Shown: positions 32,590 through 44,245 of the stretch, one piece after another
How positions within the stretch are numbered: the first letter of the stretch is position 1
Layout: each line of letters opens with the position of its first letter
NCBI GenBank assembly: GCA_033557465.1
Contig: CM066033.1
Coordinates: 230,332,109-230,396,108, forward strand
DNA: 64,000 nucleotides
Reading direction: 5' to 3'
Source: Ichthyophis bannanicus
Taxonomy: Eukaryota; Chordata; Amphibia; Gymnophiona; Ichthyophiidae
Notes under the pieces: generated by a model
Seen by the model: only the letters and a program-made list of their open reading frames with translations
Told to the model about the DNA's origin: nothing
The model's database searches: none
Position numbers and translations under genes: made by a program

Positions 32590-33524
32590 AAAAAGGCAGG
32601 GTGTGTGCATGTGTGTGTGTGTGTGTGTGTAGTGTGGGAGTGAGGTGTATGGGGGGGGGGGAAGCACCCTTTTGCATATACAGATTGTAATTTTTGTCCT
32701 CATGCATTCATCCCTTTATCACCTTTCACTTTTCCCTCCCCACTTTCTGCTTCCCTTCCAGATTCTCTCCCCTTCTCCATTCACGCAGGAGTCCAACTCT
32801 TGCCCTCCTTTCCCCCATCCTCCTTATTTATTTTTTATTTAAAGGTGCTACTCCTATTCATTTTTGCTGCCTCTCTTACTTCTTTTTTTCTGAAGGGTCC
32901 ATTCCCCAACAAGAGGGATCTCTGTTGCAATCGGGGCTTGGATGTAGCAGACAGCCTGCGGGGATTGGATCCCCAAAGGCTATCTGCTGCATCTGAGCCC
33001 TGATCACAGCAAAGATTGCTCCTGTTTTGCCCACAGGGATCCAATCTTCTGTGAGCAGAACAGAAGGAGTTTTCTGCCTGTGATGAGGGGGGGGGGGGGG
33101 GAAGAGGGCAAATCCCAGGCTCCAGATATACAGTACGGATGTTCCTTACTTCAGAAAACAGACTTTAAATACATGCATTAAAAGATGCATAAATCTAGAT
33201 AATCCTTATAAAATTACTCTCATGGTCTTTAATGGTATCCAGGGCCAGGGGTATTGGGAGCCTTAGGTGAACCTTCAGTCTTACATCTCCATCTCTCTAT
33301 CCCAAGATTTTCATAAGTAAGCTCAATCATGATCATCTCAACACCACCTCTCCCACAACTATCTTGTAAAAAAGTTGGAATTGAACATCATACATTTAAA
33401 AATTAAACTTTGTGTAAATATATTGGTTTTCAACATTTTGCTATCAGGTAGTTTATCTCTAATCTAAGCTCAACTGGTAAATCATTTCAGTGGATTGGAC
33501 CTGCTACCAAAATTAAAATGGCTG
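32590..33524. other. Unassigned, with imperfect palindrome and G tract
   Basis: TG microsatellite at 32598-32632. Imperfect palindrome at about 32926-33018 ('ttgcaatcggggcttggatg' against 'gcatctgagccctgatcac'). G homopolymer near 33090. No coding domain. Confidence 0.5.
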
Positions 33525-33527
33525 TGA

Positions 33528-33605
33528 GTAGTATATCTTTATCTTTATTGACTTTCTTAATATACTGCACCTTCGGAAACCAGCAGGGTGGTCTACAATG
33601 CATTC
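33528..33605 (-). repeat. L2-like LINE 3' tail, minus strand
   Basis: 'tatctttatctttattgac' followed by 'ggtggtctacaatgc' is the complement of an L2 end like 30465-30536. Confidence 0.6.
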
Positions 33606-33824
33606 AAAACACATAAAGACCAGGCCTGGCCAGGAAACAGAAAAGAACTACAATTATTGATAGGAAAGCAGCAAGCACACTAGACAGGAAGAGGAAGTGA
33701 AAGAAGGGAGAGACGGCAAGCAAGAGGAGAGAAGGAACTAGCTTGGAAAACTGGGTGGGAGATCATAGGTAAGACAGAAAAGATGTGTTTTAAGGAGTAC
33801 TTTAAACTTGGGTTATGATGTCAG

Positions 33825-33995
33825 TGGACTATAGGAAGGTAGTGTACTGTATCTAAAGAGCTAGAAAACTTGAATTAATGTAAAACAAGAATTGATAGAT
33901 GGTAGGACATATGTTGAAATTATGACTCTTTTAGTAAATGTAACGTACATAGAAACAGTCACAGAAGTATAAAGGCAGCTTGAAAATATCATAGA
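33825..33995 (-). repeat. Dispersed repeat, partner of 43055-43213
   Basis: 'ctagaaaacttgaattaatg...' and 'acatagaaacagtcacagaa' are complementary to 43055-43213 over about 155 nt with scattered differences. No coding potential; family unknown. Confidence 0.75.
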
Positions 33996-34394
33996 CTACA
34001 GTTGGGCAGAATAGAAAGGCAGGAAACAGATAACTAACAAGGCAAGAATGATACATAGAATTTTAAAGTGGCCAGTGTGTCACAGTGTAGGGTAACAAGG
34101 AACAAAGAGGAAGAAGAAAGAGGGAGAGGAGGAAGGGAAGGAGGGGAAGAAGAGGAACAGGGAGAGGACGCAATAGGTAAAGACTTACATTGCTGTATCC
34201 AAAACTGTAGATAGACAGTGCAAATATAAACTGTCAGTCGGCTTGTAGTAAAGTGGGACGGTGCTATGTCTATTAGACAACTTTTTGGTGGTGGTGAGAA
34301 TCGAGGAGGAATGTGACACATTCTATATACCCTTTCGATGTCTAGGACATCTGTACCTTGCCCACTCACGATCTTAAATGACAGAGGTATAAGG
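33996..34394. other. No recognised gene; purine-rich tract
   Basis: A G/A-rich stretch at 34110-34165; nothing else assigned. Confidence 0.5.
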
Positions 34395-34545
34395 CAGGGG
34401 TCTCCAAATCCAGCCCTGGAGGGCCACAAACCAGTCAGGTTGGCAGGATATCTCTAATGCATATATATCTCATGCATAGTCATTAGGGATATCCCGAAAA
34501 CCTGACTGGCCGGTGGGCCCCATAGGACTGGGTTGGGGACCACTG
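34395..34545. mobile_element. Palindromic hAT-like MITE
   Basis: Starts CAGGGGTCTCC and ends GGGGACCACTG, with mirrored arms around 'ggatatctctaatgcatata'. The flanking octamers, gtataagg and gtctagtg, agree at only 5 of 8 positions, so a target duplication is not proven. Same type as the element at 9576/15211. Confidence 0.65.
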
Positions 34546-34550
34546 GTCTA

Positions 34551-35548
34551 GTGAGATCCCAGCCTGCTCATAGGCAAGGGCAATGCAGTCTGCCACCCAA
34601 GTGGACAGAGTTTGCTTAGTTACTGGAAGCTCCAATGGACTGGGATCATAGGAGACAAAAGAGTTGAGGCGCTCTGCGGTGGCCCTGAGTCTGTTGCAGA
34701 TAGAAGGACAGAGTCCTCTTACAATACAGAATATGGTGAATGGTCTCCGCCTTGCCAGCATGAGGCCTCAGGAAGAAGGTGGGGAGCACAACCTCCTGAC
34801 TGAGGTGGAAGGGGGACACCACCTTTGGCAGAAACTTGGGGTGTGTTTGAAGCACCACCCTGTTCTTGTAGATTCTCATATAGGGTGGCTATGCCATCAC
34901 AGCCTGCAGCTCGCTGACATGAGTGCCACGAGGAAGACAACCTTCCAGGAGAGGTACCACAGGTGGCAGGTAGCCAGGAGCTCAAACGGCAGTTTAGTGA
35001 GCTGTAAGAGCACCACATTGAGATCCCACTCTGCCGTTGATGGCTGGACAGGGGCTTGGACAACATAAGGCCCCACAGGAAATGAGAGATAAGGGGCTGA
35101 TTTGAGAGGGGCTTGCCCTTGACAGAGTGGTGGTGTGCCACAAGAGCACTCAGGTGTACTCTGAGTTAGACTTCAGTCCCACCTGTGACAGGTGAAGTAG
35201 GTACTGGAGCACCAGCTGCACCGAGCAGGAGAAAGGGTTCACCTGCCTCTCAATGCACCACACCGAAAATCGATGCCATTTGAAGGCATACATCCTTCTC
35301 TTGGAGACTTTACAGGAGGCCAAAAGGACCTCCTCCATGTCATGTGGGAGGTTGAAGGAAGCTAGCACTACCCTTTCAGCAGCTAAGCTGTGAGCAACAG
35401 AGACCCCAGGTTGGGGTGCAGGAGAGAGTCCTCCTCCTGTGAGAGTAGTCCTGGGGCGCAGCCCAGGAGAATCGGAAGCGCCACCGACAGACAGAGAAGC
35501 AGCAGGAACCAGGATTGCCTGGGCCACTGGGGAGCCTATCAGAATCAA
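34551..35548 (-). pseudogene. DIRS-B2 tyrosine recombinase relic
   Basis: 35150-35548 reads 'YAFKWHRFSVWCIERQVNPFSC' and 'LLHLSQVGLKSNS' (core-binding domain). 34719-35141 and 34646-34879 carry, in shifted frames, 'NQPLISHFLWGLML', 'YKNRVVLQTHPKFLPKVV' and 'VVLPTFFLRPHAGKAETIHH'. 34551-34761 reads 'PVTKQTLSTWVADCIALAYEQAG'. The H-x-x-R box and the tyrosine are missing because the copy is truncated. Multiple frameshifts. Confidence 0.8.
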
Positions 35549-35632
35549 TGATGCCCCATTGTGCTGGAGAACGAGTTGTCATGGTCCGGCCCAAGGCAAC
35601 GGAGGGAGCAGTCATGTCGGTTGGAGACAGAC
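34551..35632 (-). mobile_element. DIRS-B2, 3' part (internally deleted, truncated)
   Basis: Read on minus from 35632: the second half of the gag zinc motif ('HDCSLRCLGPDHD'), then, without the rest of gag or any RT, the N-terminal and core tyrosine recombinase. It ends near 34551 against the MITE, before the catalytic C-terminus, ICR and 3' ITR. Its 5' part is 42396-42848, across the nested element B1. Confidence 0.8.
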
Positions 35633-35818
35633 AGTGTAGTTACTCACCTGTAACAGGTGTTCTCCGGAGACAGCAGGAATCAGTCCTCAAATATGGGTGA
35701 CGTCTGCACCAACGGATCCCTCGCGGACGCATACCCCCAACTTTCAAAGTAAACTTTTGGGAGATGCCACCATGCATGTGTGATCCCATTTCCGCCCAAG
35801 GGTGCCATCTTGCTCAGT
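35633..35818. repeat. DIRS-B1 left (3') inverted terminal repeat
   Basis: Matches the complement of 42236-42395 ('gatggcacccttggg' end) plus a left-only extension of about 27 nt carrying the palindrome and splice-donor-like CAG|GTGAGT on the coding strand. Confidence 0.85.
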
Positions 35819-35892
35819 CAGATGACATAGCTAAAAGATGGTAAAAATAAAAGATGGTAAATGAACAACTCCAAGGGGAGGAGGGAGGTTTA

Positions 35893-35990
35893 TGAGGACT
35901 GATTCCTGCTGTCCCCAGAGAACACCTGTTACAGGTGAGTAACTACGCTTTCTCTGGGAAAAAGCAGGAAGTCAGTCCTCACATATGGGA
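35893..35990. repeat. DIRS-B1 internal complementary region
   Basis: Joins the complement of the left end ('...caggtgagtaactacgct') to the complement of the right end ('ttctctgggaaaaagcagg...'). Confidence 0.88.
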
Positions 35991-36213
35991 CTCCCCAGCT
36001 ACAGGCTACCTAAAGCCCATAGCAAAAATAGGGGCTCCCTCATGGGGAGCCGCAAACAGCAGCAATTTAGTCCTTGTACACATATCACAGTAAGACCCCT
36101 GTGTCCGATGAAACCAGCATTCTGGTAGCCTGGATACAGAAGGGTCAGAGGGTAGCAGTTGCCTAAACCCCAAAAAGGTTACGGAGCACAGCCTAGCCGA
36201 AGGCACTGTCCTG

Positions 36214-37250
36214 TCAGAATTCTCTTTCCAGGCAGTAATGGGCTGTGAAGGTATGGACTGAAGACCATGTGGAGGCCTGGCAGATGTCCACCATCGGGAC
36301 GAGTGCAAATTTGCCATTGAGGCCATCATGGCCCTGACACGGTGTGCCGTGATGCGGCCTTCCAGCGGGAGCCTTGCCTGCTCATAAGTGAGTGTGATAC
36401 AGTCCGCCACCCATGTGGACAGCATATGCTTGGTCACCGCCTCCCCCAGCCTACTGGGATCGTAGGAGATGAAAAGCTGAGAAGCTTTGCAGTGGCCTTG
36501 AGTGCACTGGATATAGAAGGACAAAGCCCTCTTACAGTCCAAGGTGTGAAGGACCGTCTCCGCCCGATTGGAGTGAGATCTTGCAAAGAAGGTAGGGAGC
36601 ACCACTTCCTGGTTGAGATGGAAGGGCAACACTACCTTCAGCAGAAACTTGGGGTGCGTACAGAGCACCACTCTGTTCTTGTAGAATCTGGTATAGGGCA
36701 CCTCCACCACCAGGACCTGAAGCTCACTAACTCTGCAAGCGGAGGCAAGTGCGACCAGGAAAGCCACCTTCCAAGAGAGGTAGCGGAGGTGACAGGCAGC
36801 CAGAGGTTCGGACGGCGGGGGAGTGAGCTGCCCCAACACCACGTTGAGGTCCCATTCGGTTGCCGGAGGGTGAACCAGGAGCTTCAATAAGAATAGGCCC
36901 CAAAGGAAAATGGTCACTAACGGATGGACCAAGAGGGGCTTACCATCCACCAGAAGGTGGTGTGCCGCAGGGCACTAAGGTGCACGCAGACGGAGTTAGA
37001 CTTAAGCCCGAACTGAGAGAGGTGGAGAATGTACTGTAGCACCAGAGCCACCAGGCAGGAGAAAGGGTCAACCCTGTGTTCAGTGCACCAAACAGAGAAC
37101 CTGCGCCATTTGAGGGCATACGGCTTTCTAGTAGAGGCCTTGCGAGGGGCCAGCAGAATGTCTTCCACCTCAACCAGAAGGTTGACAGGGGCAAGAGTCA
37201 CCCTCTCAGCAGCCAGGCAGTCACAACAGGGACCCCTGGTTGGGATGCAA
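36214..37250 (-). pseudogene. DIRS-B1 tyrosine recombinase, frameshifted
   Basis: 36917-37201 carries the core-binding part ('YALKWRRFSVWC', 'LKSNSVCVHLSALR'). 36006-36950 carries the catalytic domain: box I 'ASACRVSELQVL' and H-x-x-R 'AHRVRAMMASM'. A frameshift after 'MANLHS' puts the nucleophile region ('VHTFTAHYCLERE') in another frame, ending in TGA at 36214-36216. A second shift lies near 36930. The catalytic Arg, His, Arg and Tyr codons all remain. Confidence 0.85.
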
Positions 37251-39120
37251 GAGAAAGCCCCCTTCCTGAGATAGGAGCTCTGGGGAGGTCCACAAGGGGA
37301 TGGGAGTCTCCACAGTCAACTGCAGAAGCAGCGGGGACCATGGTTGCCTGGGCCACCAAGGGACTATCAGAATAAGCGAAGCCCTGTCACGGAGGGTCCT
37401 AAACAAGGTCTTGGTGATCAGTGGCGTAGGAGGGAAGGCATACATGAGGCCTTCTGACCATGAGACCATGAACGCGTCCGCTGCCACCCTAGAGGGGTGG
37501 GTGCTGCCAGAAGCAGAAGCGGGACAAGTGAAAGTTGTCCAGGCAGGCAAAAAGGTCCATCACGGGTACCCCCCAAAGCCAGAAAAGCTGACTGGCTACC
37601 CTAGGATGCAGCTGCCACTCGTGCAGCTGGAGGTCTCCCTGGCCTGGCAGGTACACTGCCCGCAGGAGGATACCCTGTTGGACTGCATTTGAGCAGAGGA
37701 CCAGTGCCTCCTGGCAAAGGGTATGAGACCCCGTGCCCCCCTGTTTGTTCACGTAGAACATCGTCATCTGCTTGTCCGTCTGGACCAGCACTGGCTGGTG
37801 ACGCAGGTGGTGAAAGAAAACCCTCAGGGGTAGGTGTATGGCTCGGAGCTCCAGGAGGTTGATCTGATGGCTGTTCTCGTCTGGTAACCAGTTGCCCTGA
37901 ATGCAGAGATCTCCACACTGGCTCCCCAGCCGAGCAGGGAGGCATCCATGGTGAGAACCCCTGAGGGGTTTGGGGCCTGAAGAGGCATGTCTGCCTTGAG
38001 ATGCTGGGGAGACTGCCACCAGACTAGAGAATCCGCCAGTTGGCGGGTCACAGAAACTCTGTCTCGGTGGCGACCCATGGCTTGAGATCACTGGTCCCGG
38101 AGACACCACTGCACTGCCCTCATGTGGAGGCAAGCGTTGGGCAACCCCTTGCCCTTGAAACCGAGTGGGCATCGAGGGGCAGCACTGTATGCCCCGAGCC
38201 AGAGTCCCGAGACGATTGGCTCAGTCCCTGTGCAAGAAATCCTTCGACGGGGGAGTGTGGATCTTTGCCCCAATGAACTCCAGACATTGTGTCAGGAGGA
38301 GGTGAGACTTGGGGTAGTTTATGACAAACCCCAAATGCTTCAGATCCTGGTGGCCTGCTGCAACTCTGAGACTGTGCCTGCTTTTATGAGCGAGTCGTCC
38401 AGGTAGGGAAATACGAAGACCCCCTGGAACTGGAGGAAGGTGGCCACAACTGACAGGCATTTTGTGAAAACTCTTGGGGCCGAGACTAGGCCGAAGGGGA
38501 GCACCCTGTACTGAAAATTCCTGCTCCCCACTTTGAACCACAGGTACTGCCTGTGGTTGGGGTGTATGAGGATGTGGGTATAAGCATCCTTGAGGTCTAA
38601 GGAGCATAGCCAGTCTCCCTGCTGGAGGTAGGGCAGCAATGTTCCAAGGGAGAGCATCTTGAACTTCTCCCTCACCAGGAATCTGTTGAGGTTGCACAGA
38701 TCGAGGATGGGCCTTAGGCCCCCTGTCATTTTTGGCACGAGGAAGTACCCAGAGTTGAACCCCTTGCCCTTGAGATGGTTGGGCACTGGTTCCACTGCTT
38801 TGTCCTCGAGAAGAATTGCCATCTCCTTCAGTAGAAGGTCCCAGTGGATGGGAGACCTAAGGGGCTCTCCCGGGAAATAAGGGGGAGGTGTATGAGTCAG
38901 GTGGAGGAGGTAACCCGCCCTGACTACTCTTAGTGCCCAGGAATCGGTGGTGATAGTCACCCACCTCTGTGCATAGAGGGCCAGATGTCCCCCTATGGGC
39001 TGCTGATCTCCTTGTGATAGATAGGCTATGCTCAGAGAATCAAAAACTTCCCCCTGGCTGGGCCAGAGCCGGTGCCTGGGGTTTTGGAGCTGTCTGCTTA
39101 TGTGGGGAGCTGGGGAGGCC
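37221..39120 (-). pseudogene. DIRS-B1 pol (RT, RNase H, methyltransferase-like)
   Basis: RT at 38340-39120: 'SGYFLVPKMTGGLRPILDL', 'SLDLKDAYTHILIHPNHR', 'VLPFGLVSAPRVFTKC', catalytic 'FPYLDD'. RNase H in 37489-38172: 'LLELRAIHLPLRVF', 'VQTDKQMTMFYVNKQGG'. Methyltransferase-like 'VMDLFACLDN' near 37555 and 'LMYAFPPTPLITKTLF' at 37221-37550. Several frameshifts separate these parts, so no complete protein is encoded. Confidence 0.85.
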
Positions 39121-39199
39121 TGAAAAGGTGGGTAGTTTCTGTAAGCAGCTCCCTTCCTCGGGTAAAAGGGATTTTTACCCGAGCCATTCCGTTGAGGAG

Positions 39200-41990
39200 G
39201 GGCAGCAGTCTTTTTGGAGAGCCTGGTCCTCGTTATGAACTCAGTCTCCAGCTTGGCAGCCTTGTCAGTCATTGGTTGCCAAAGAGGTTCTCTCCTTGGC
39301 AGGGGACATCGACCAATTTATTTATTTATTTTATTTAACAATGATTTATATACCGCATCTTCCATAGTTCAGTTGCGGTTCACAATAAACAACAGTTAAC
39401 AAATCGGAGTTTGTTTTACATAAAACATATGACCAAATAACAATAAGATAAACAACTAGTGTTAATACAGAACAGTATAGAACAGTGCAAACTATATACA
39501 TTATGTACAAATACACATTATGTGGGGCTTAAACTATGTACAATCTTTATCTTTATCTTTATTAAAACATTTGATAAACCGCTACTGCCGAAGCATAGAG
39601 CGGTGTACAATAAAAACGTTTCTACTGCAAATTATAGAAAAGAACGCCATAAAATGAAAGGAAAGTAAAAAACCACACACATATAGATAAAATTACATAA
39701 TCAATTAAAGAAACCTAACATAACCTACTAAAACTAAAAAGGGTAACAACAACAACAGACATAACACACACCAGCAACGGGGGAACAACTTCAGGGAGGG
39801 GGACTGGGAGGAAGGTCAAAAGCCTGAGTTCCTCATGCTCTCTCTTCCTCTGCAGCAGGCGACAAAACAGTAATCATGGCCACAGAGGAGGGAGCAGAAT
39901 TTCCAACCTAGGTTGGTGGCAGTAGTGCAGGTGCAAGGGGGTGAGCGGGGGGGGGGGGGGGGCGGTGCGGTGCAGAGAAAGACCTGAAACATTTTTAAGT
40001 TGGGTTGGCAACGATATTGATCACTGGAGGGAGGGGAATAAATCTAGGGCTTTCCAGTACTTGGGCTTCTTGGTTTGCTGTCTCCAGACACATGCAGTTG
40101 TTAAGGAAAACGTTAGGGATGTGCTTTCACGTGAAAGGACATGTTACAAGGGAAATTTCTCATTTCCCAGGCATTCAACCCAGAACAGAAAAATCCTGAA
40201 GTTTTGTACTTTTTCTGTTTTCAATAAAGCGCACTATTGAGTTATAGGGCATATTGACAACATTGCCCCCAAAATGAAAAATAAAACAAGCAAGCAGCAC
40301 TGTAAACAATAGGGGAAAACCAAATTAAAATCTTTTGCCTGCACATCCCTAAAACAAGCATGAGCTTGCTGTTTATACCAAATTTTGGTGACGCCTTCCA
40401 GCAAGGGATTCTAAGTCGGACAACTGTAGCCAAGCTTGGCGGCATGCACCGATGCCAGCGCTGCTACTCGAGCCGCCGACTCGAACCCGTCATAGGCTGC
40501 TTGAGACATGAATTTGGAACATTCATGGACAGCTTTGGCCAAGATCTTGAAATGCTGCAAGGGTTCCTTGGAAAGACCAGCTGAGGCTTTCTCAGGTACA
40601 TGCCTATGTATAGCTGGTAGGCCTGGATGCGGCCGATGAGCATTGAGCCCTGGTAGCACTTTCTGCCAAGGGTATCCAGGGTGTGGGCCTCCCTGCTGGG
40701 AGGCACCAAGGAATGTGTCTTCTGGCTTTTCAGTCGATGCATGGCCGACTCCAGCACTGTGGAGTTATACAGCAGCTGTGACTTTTGAAAACCCAGGCAC
40801 CGGCAGACTCGATACATCGAGTCGAGCTGTTGCTCACCACCGGCACCGATGCCAGTGTCTCGCACATTTGGAGTAACAGCCATTTCAGGATGAGAGGAAT
40901 AGGCACCGTTAGCGATTCCTGCGGAGGGGCCTTGTACTGGAGGATTTCCTACTCATCCGCCCGAGGTCCTCCTCCAACTCAGTCGGGAATGCCAGGGCCT
41001 TAGACATGTCCCTGACAAAATCAAGGAAACCCATGTCCTCAGGCGGGGAACATCGTCGAGGCTCTGAGACAGGAGAGTCTGATGGATGTCGCAGTGGCAA
41101 CGAGTATCGGGTAACTCCTCATCCTCCATCTCCCATGTGGAGTAGTCCATCAAGGACTCATAAGAGGGCTGTTCCACGGGCCTCGGGGCCCCCGATACCC
41201 TATGGACAGTGCCCGGCAAACTTGCTGAGGATGACCACAGTCCCATCGAGCGGGACTCAGATTGCGACCTCAGCCGAGGATCAGCTCAGCTCGGCTCAGC
41301 CTCCGGGAACATCTTGGACATCGAAGGCCCGGTGGTAGGAGTGGATGAACCAGTCATGCCAGACAACAGTGCCCGCTGCTGATCCATGAAGGCAAACAAA
41401 CTGCGTTCCAGGACTGCCATTCTGGACTCCAGACCAGAAGGCTCCACAGCCTTCAGTACGGGCATCGAGGGACTTGGGTCTGACGCCGGCTCCCCCGAGG
41501 GGGAATCATCTATGAGGATAGTGTCTGGGGACAGAGGCTGGTCCATGGTCGGATCTTTCCGGGGGATCTTCACAGGCCGTTCCTTCTCCGACACCTCGGA
41601 CGAACGCCTCAGACTGTGGGACCGGGACGCACCCGGCCAGTAAGAACCATCCAAGTATGCCAAGGGTTTCTTCTTCTTCCTTGGTTCCCTTGAGGGAGAC
41701 CCCCTTTCTGAGGACCCACGATGAGACTCAGGCTCGCAAGGTTCCACTCGAGATGTCGGGGCCTCAGACGAGGCCCTGGCCTTCAGAGGCACCGGGGACT
41801 CATGGAAAAACTTAAAGTGCTGCTGCTGACAGCTCTTTAGGGCCTTACTGGAATCCTCTTGCAGAGACTGCAGGCTGCTGTGTCGTGGTCTGGCCAAGGC
41901 AACGGAGACAACAGTCGTGTGTGTTGGTCAAAGACATAATTTTAGAGTACCGATCACACTTCTTAAAGTCACTGGTAGCTATGGGGGGAA
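39200..41990 (-). pseudogene. DIRS-B1 gag, broken and interrupted
   Basis: N-terminus near 41985: 'FKKCDRYSKIMSLTNTHDCCLRCLG'; the second Cys of the zinc motif is Tyr and the presumed ATG is ATA. 41286-41897 is a Ser/Pro/Arg-rich stretch. 40464-40883 carries the conserved block 'YRVCRCLGFQKSQLLYNSTV...HTLDTLGRK'. The 'PCQGENLFGNQ' end lies at about 39290, across the foreign insertion 39312-40388. Stops and frameshifts occur throughout. Confidence 0.75.
39312..40388. other. Foreign insertion in DIRS-B1 gag (LINE tails, G tract)
   Basis: 39312-39400 starts with a TTTATTTA tract and 'tatataccgcatcttcc', a minus-strand LINE tail. 39541-39612 'tctttatctttattaaaaca...aaaccgctactgcc' is a second L2-like tail on minus. 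A G tract of about 20 lies at 39945-39962. The remainder is unassigned. Confidence 0.6.
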
Positions 41991-42235
41991 AAAAGTACCC
42001 CTGCAAGGTCGAAGATGCTCCAGGCTGCCAGTGGGGGAAAAAAGGCACAAAGCCACCAGGAAAAGAACAAAAAACTACAAAAGGGGACCAAACTCGACGC
42101 CGAGGCAATGAGGTCGGCAAGCTGGAAGAGTACCGGAGCAATACCGGAGGTAAGTATGAAACTCGGAGAGAAAAATCAACTTTTTCCGGGGACAAGTCAG
42201 ATGAACGTCTGAAGGGCTCCGCGGAAAAAAGGACA

Positions 42236-42395
42236 CTGAGCAAGATGGCACCCTTGGGCAGGAAGGGGACCACGTATGCATGGTGACATCTCCAATAGGC
42301 TTTCTTTGAAAGCTGGGGGGATGCTTCCATGAGGGCTCCGTCGGTGCCAATATCACCCATATGTGAGGACTGACTTCCTGCTTGTTCCCGGAGAA
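42236..42395. repeat. DIRS-B1 right (5') inverted terminal repeat
   Basis: Complement of the left ITR; ends 'cttgttcccggagaa' at 42395, matching the ICR. Confidence 0.85.
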
Positions 42396-42848
42396 ATCAT
42401 CTTACTGCACCAATCACATTTCTTGAAGCCACTGGAGGCCATGGGGAAAAACGGGTCCTTGAACCCAGGTGAGTGTCCGAGACTTGATGGCCAAAAATGA
42501 TGTTTAGCATCTGTTGAGGGACACGTTGAGAAATAGCCAAGGAAAACGAACCTGAGAAGCGAGGTGAGCTGGCTCAGGAGTGGGATGAGTAACCAGTACG
42601 CATAATGGAAAGGAAAAATTTTAAGACAAAAAAAATACTTTTTCTGGGGAAATGGGTCAGACGTCCAGTGGGCTCCATGGAAATAAGGAGAGGTAGGCAA
42701 GATGGCACCCTTTGGCAGGAGGGGGACCATGCATGCATGGTGCATCTCCCAAAGGCTTTCTTTAAAAGCTGGGGAGATGCTTCCGCGCAAGCTCCGTCGG
42801 TGCCATCACCCATATGTGAGGACCGACTACCTGCTTGTTCCCAGAGAA
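42396..42848 (-). mobile_element. DIRS-B2, 5' part (ITR and gag start)
   Basis: The right ITR at 42697-42848 ('gatggcaccctttggcagga...cttgttcccagagaa') is followed on minus by the gag ATG at 42440-42442 and the first half of the zinc motif, 'SSGFKKCDWCSKMI'. That half breaks at the B1 end and resumes at 35632. Confidence 0.82.
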
Positions 42849-43054
42849 TAGTCAATATGCCCAAAAGATTGCAGGAGTAAAAATGGAAAGAAATTTTACC
42901 CGGTCTGCTCACATCCAATTCTTCTTCTAAGCATCTAGAGTTGAGCGCCAGCATTAGAGAGCAGCCATTTAATGGAAAGATTTGGCGCCAAACCACTGAT
43001 CAAGGTCATTGTGACAACATGACGCTATCACCATCATCCAATCTATAAAAGTAG

Positions 43055-43213
43055 ATTTTTCATGCTGCCTTTATGCTTCTGTGACTGTTTCTATGTACAT
43101 TATGTTTACTAAAAGACTGATGATTTCAAATATGTCCTACCACCTATCAATTCTTGTTTTACATTAATTCAAGTTTTCTAGCTCTAGATACGCTATTTTC
43201 CTATAGTCCTCTA
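43055..43213 (+). repeat. Dispersed repeat, partner of 33825-33995
   Basis: Inverted copy of the unnamed repeat at 33825-33995. It lies about 200 bp outside the B2 right end. Confidence 0.75.
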
Positions 43214-44245
43214 AGGTCATATACTATGGTTTTCTGTGCTTCTTAAATGTCATCACTGTTCGTTTTTAACACATTGCTTTATTTATATGATTTTTGTCTT
43301 TTTAGAGTACTTTTAGTATTATTTGATTCAATATTATTTCTGAATAATTTATGTTAAATTTATGCATGGTTTTTTAATTGCTGTTTGATTTGATTTTGAT
43401 TGTTTTTTATTCATGTTCTATTACTTCATATTTCAATATTGTATTTATGTCTTTTGTTTGTTGGAGGCTGACCCCCCTGAAGAAGATGTTTCGCCGAAGC
43501 ACAGCCTGTGTAGGAGTTGTTCGAATAAAAGCTGTTTCCTTACTAATGAGGGGTGGAAACCTTTCTTTCACTTCGCTGCTGTTTGATGCGCTGTCTTACA
43601 TGTGCATGTACAATGCTGCATATACCTTGTAGTGCTTTACAAATAAGTAGTAGTAGTAGAACCTGGGAGCATGGTTAGTTCAACTTCTTTCTATGATCAG
43701 TCTGCTATGTTTTTCTATAGGAGCTAATCAAGTGATCAACCAACCAACATTTTAGTCTATTTTGTATTAAACATGATTTAATTGAAAGTTCGTGCATTTA
43801 AATGCTCAACTCCTTAGTTTATCAACTCAGGCCATTGGTTGGCTGAGTCATGTTCACGTATTTAAATTTAATAAAAAATTGAGGGAAAGGGATACTCTAC
43901 AATACTCTGAGACCTCTGGATTAAGACTCATTGTCTACCTTTTCACTCCAAGAAACATACAAGGTGGCTGACAATACAAGAGTCAAAGAATAAATATAAT
44001 AAACCAAAAGTGGATCATCATTTCCCTCACTTCCACTGGCCCCCAGTTCAAGAACAAATATATGATCTAAGAAACTCTGACATTCAACTTGCTATTAAAA
44101 ACCTACTAGTCTCTTATTTTCAAAATAATTTATTCTAACCTGTAGGGATGTTATTTAAAAAAATAAGTCTTCCAGCATTTGCAAGGGGATTTTCACAATC
44201 TCAATACATTTATCCAATTGTCATACTTATAATCAAAGTATGAGG
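43214..44245. other. No gene; unnamed repeat phrase near 43470
   Basis: 'ccctgaagaagatgtttcgccgaagcac' at 43474-43502 is a phrase I associate with dispersed vertebrate repeats but cannot assign. A short AGT repeat lies at 43647-43660. Otherwise AT-rich. Confidence 0.45.

Larger units (their letters stand above)
35633..42395 (-). mobile_element. DIRS-B1 retrotransposon, nested in DIRS-B2
   Basis: Subfamily B: ITRs 35633-35818 and 42236-42395, ICR 35893-35990 with junction 35949/35950, tyrosine recombinase, pol and gag in the usual order on minus. Ends are set by the ICR. The terminus reads GTAGTTACTCACCTG rather than the GTTACTTACCTG of A1, A2 and A4. It interrupts the zinc motif of B2 gag. 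About 1.08 kb of unrelated sequence (39312-40388) is inserted in its own gag. All genes are broken. Confidence 0.88.

Noticed and set aside
32800..33044. Opposing open frames around 32835-33044
   Set aside because: They come from an imperfect palindrome, which gives similar frames on both strands. There is no domain.
40411..42360. Host-gene exons in the Ser/Pro-rich frames of DIRS-B1
   Set aside because: They keep the order of DIRS gag blocks and sit between DIRS pol and ITR, so a gag relic explains them.
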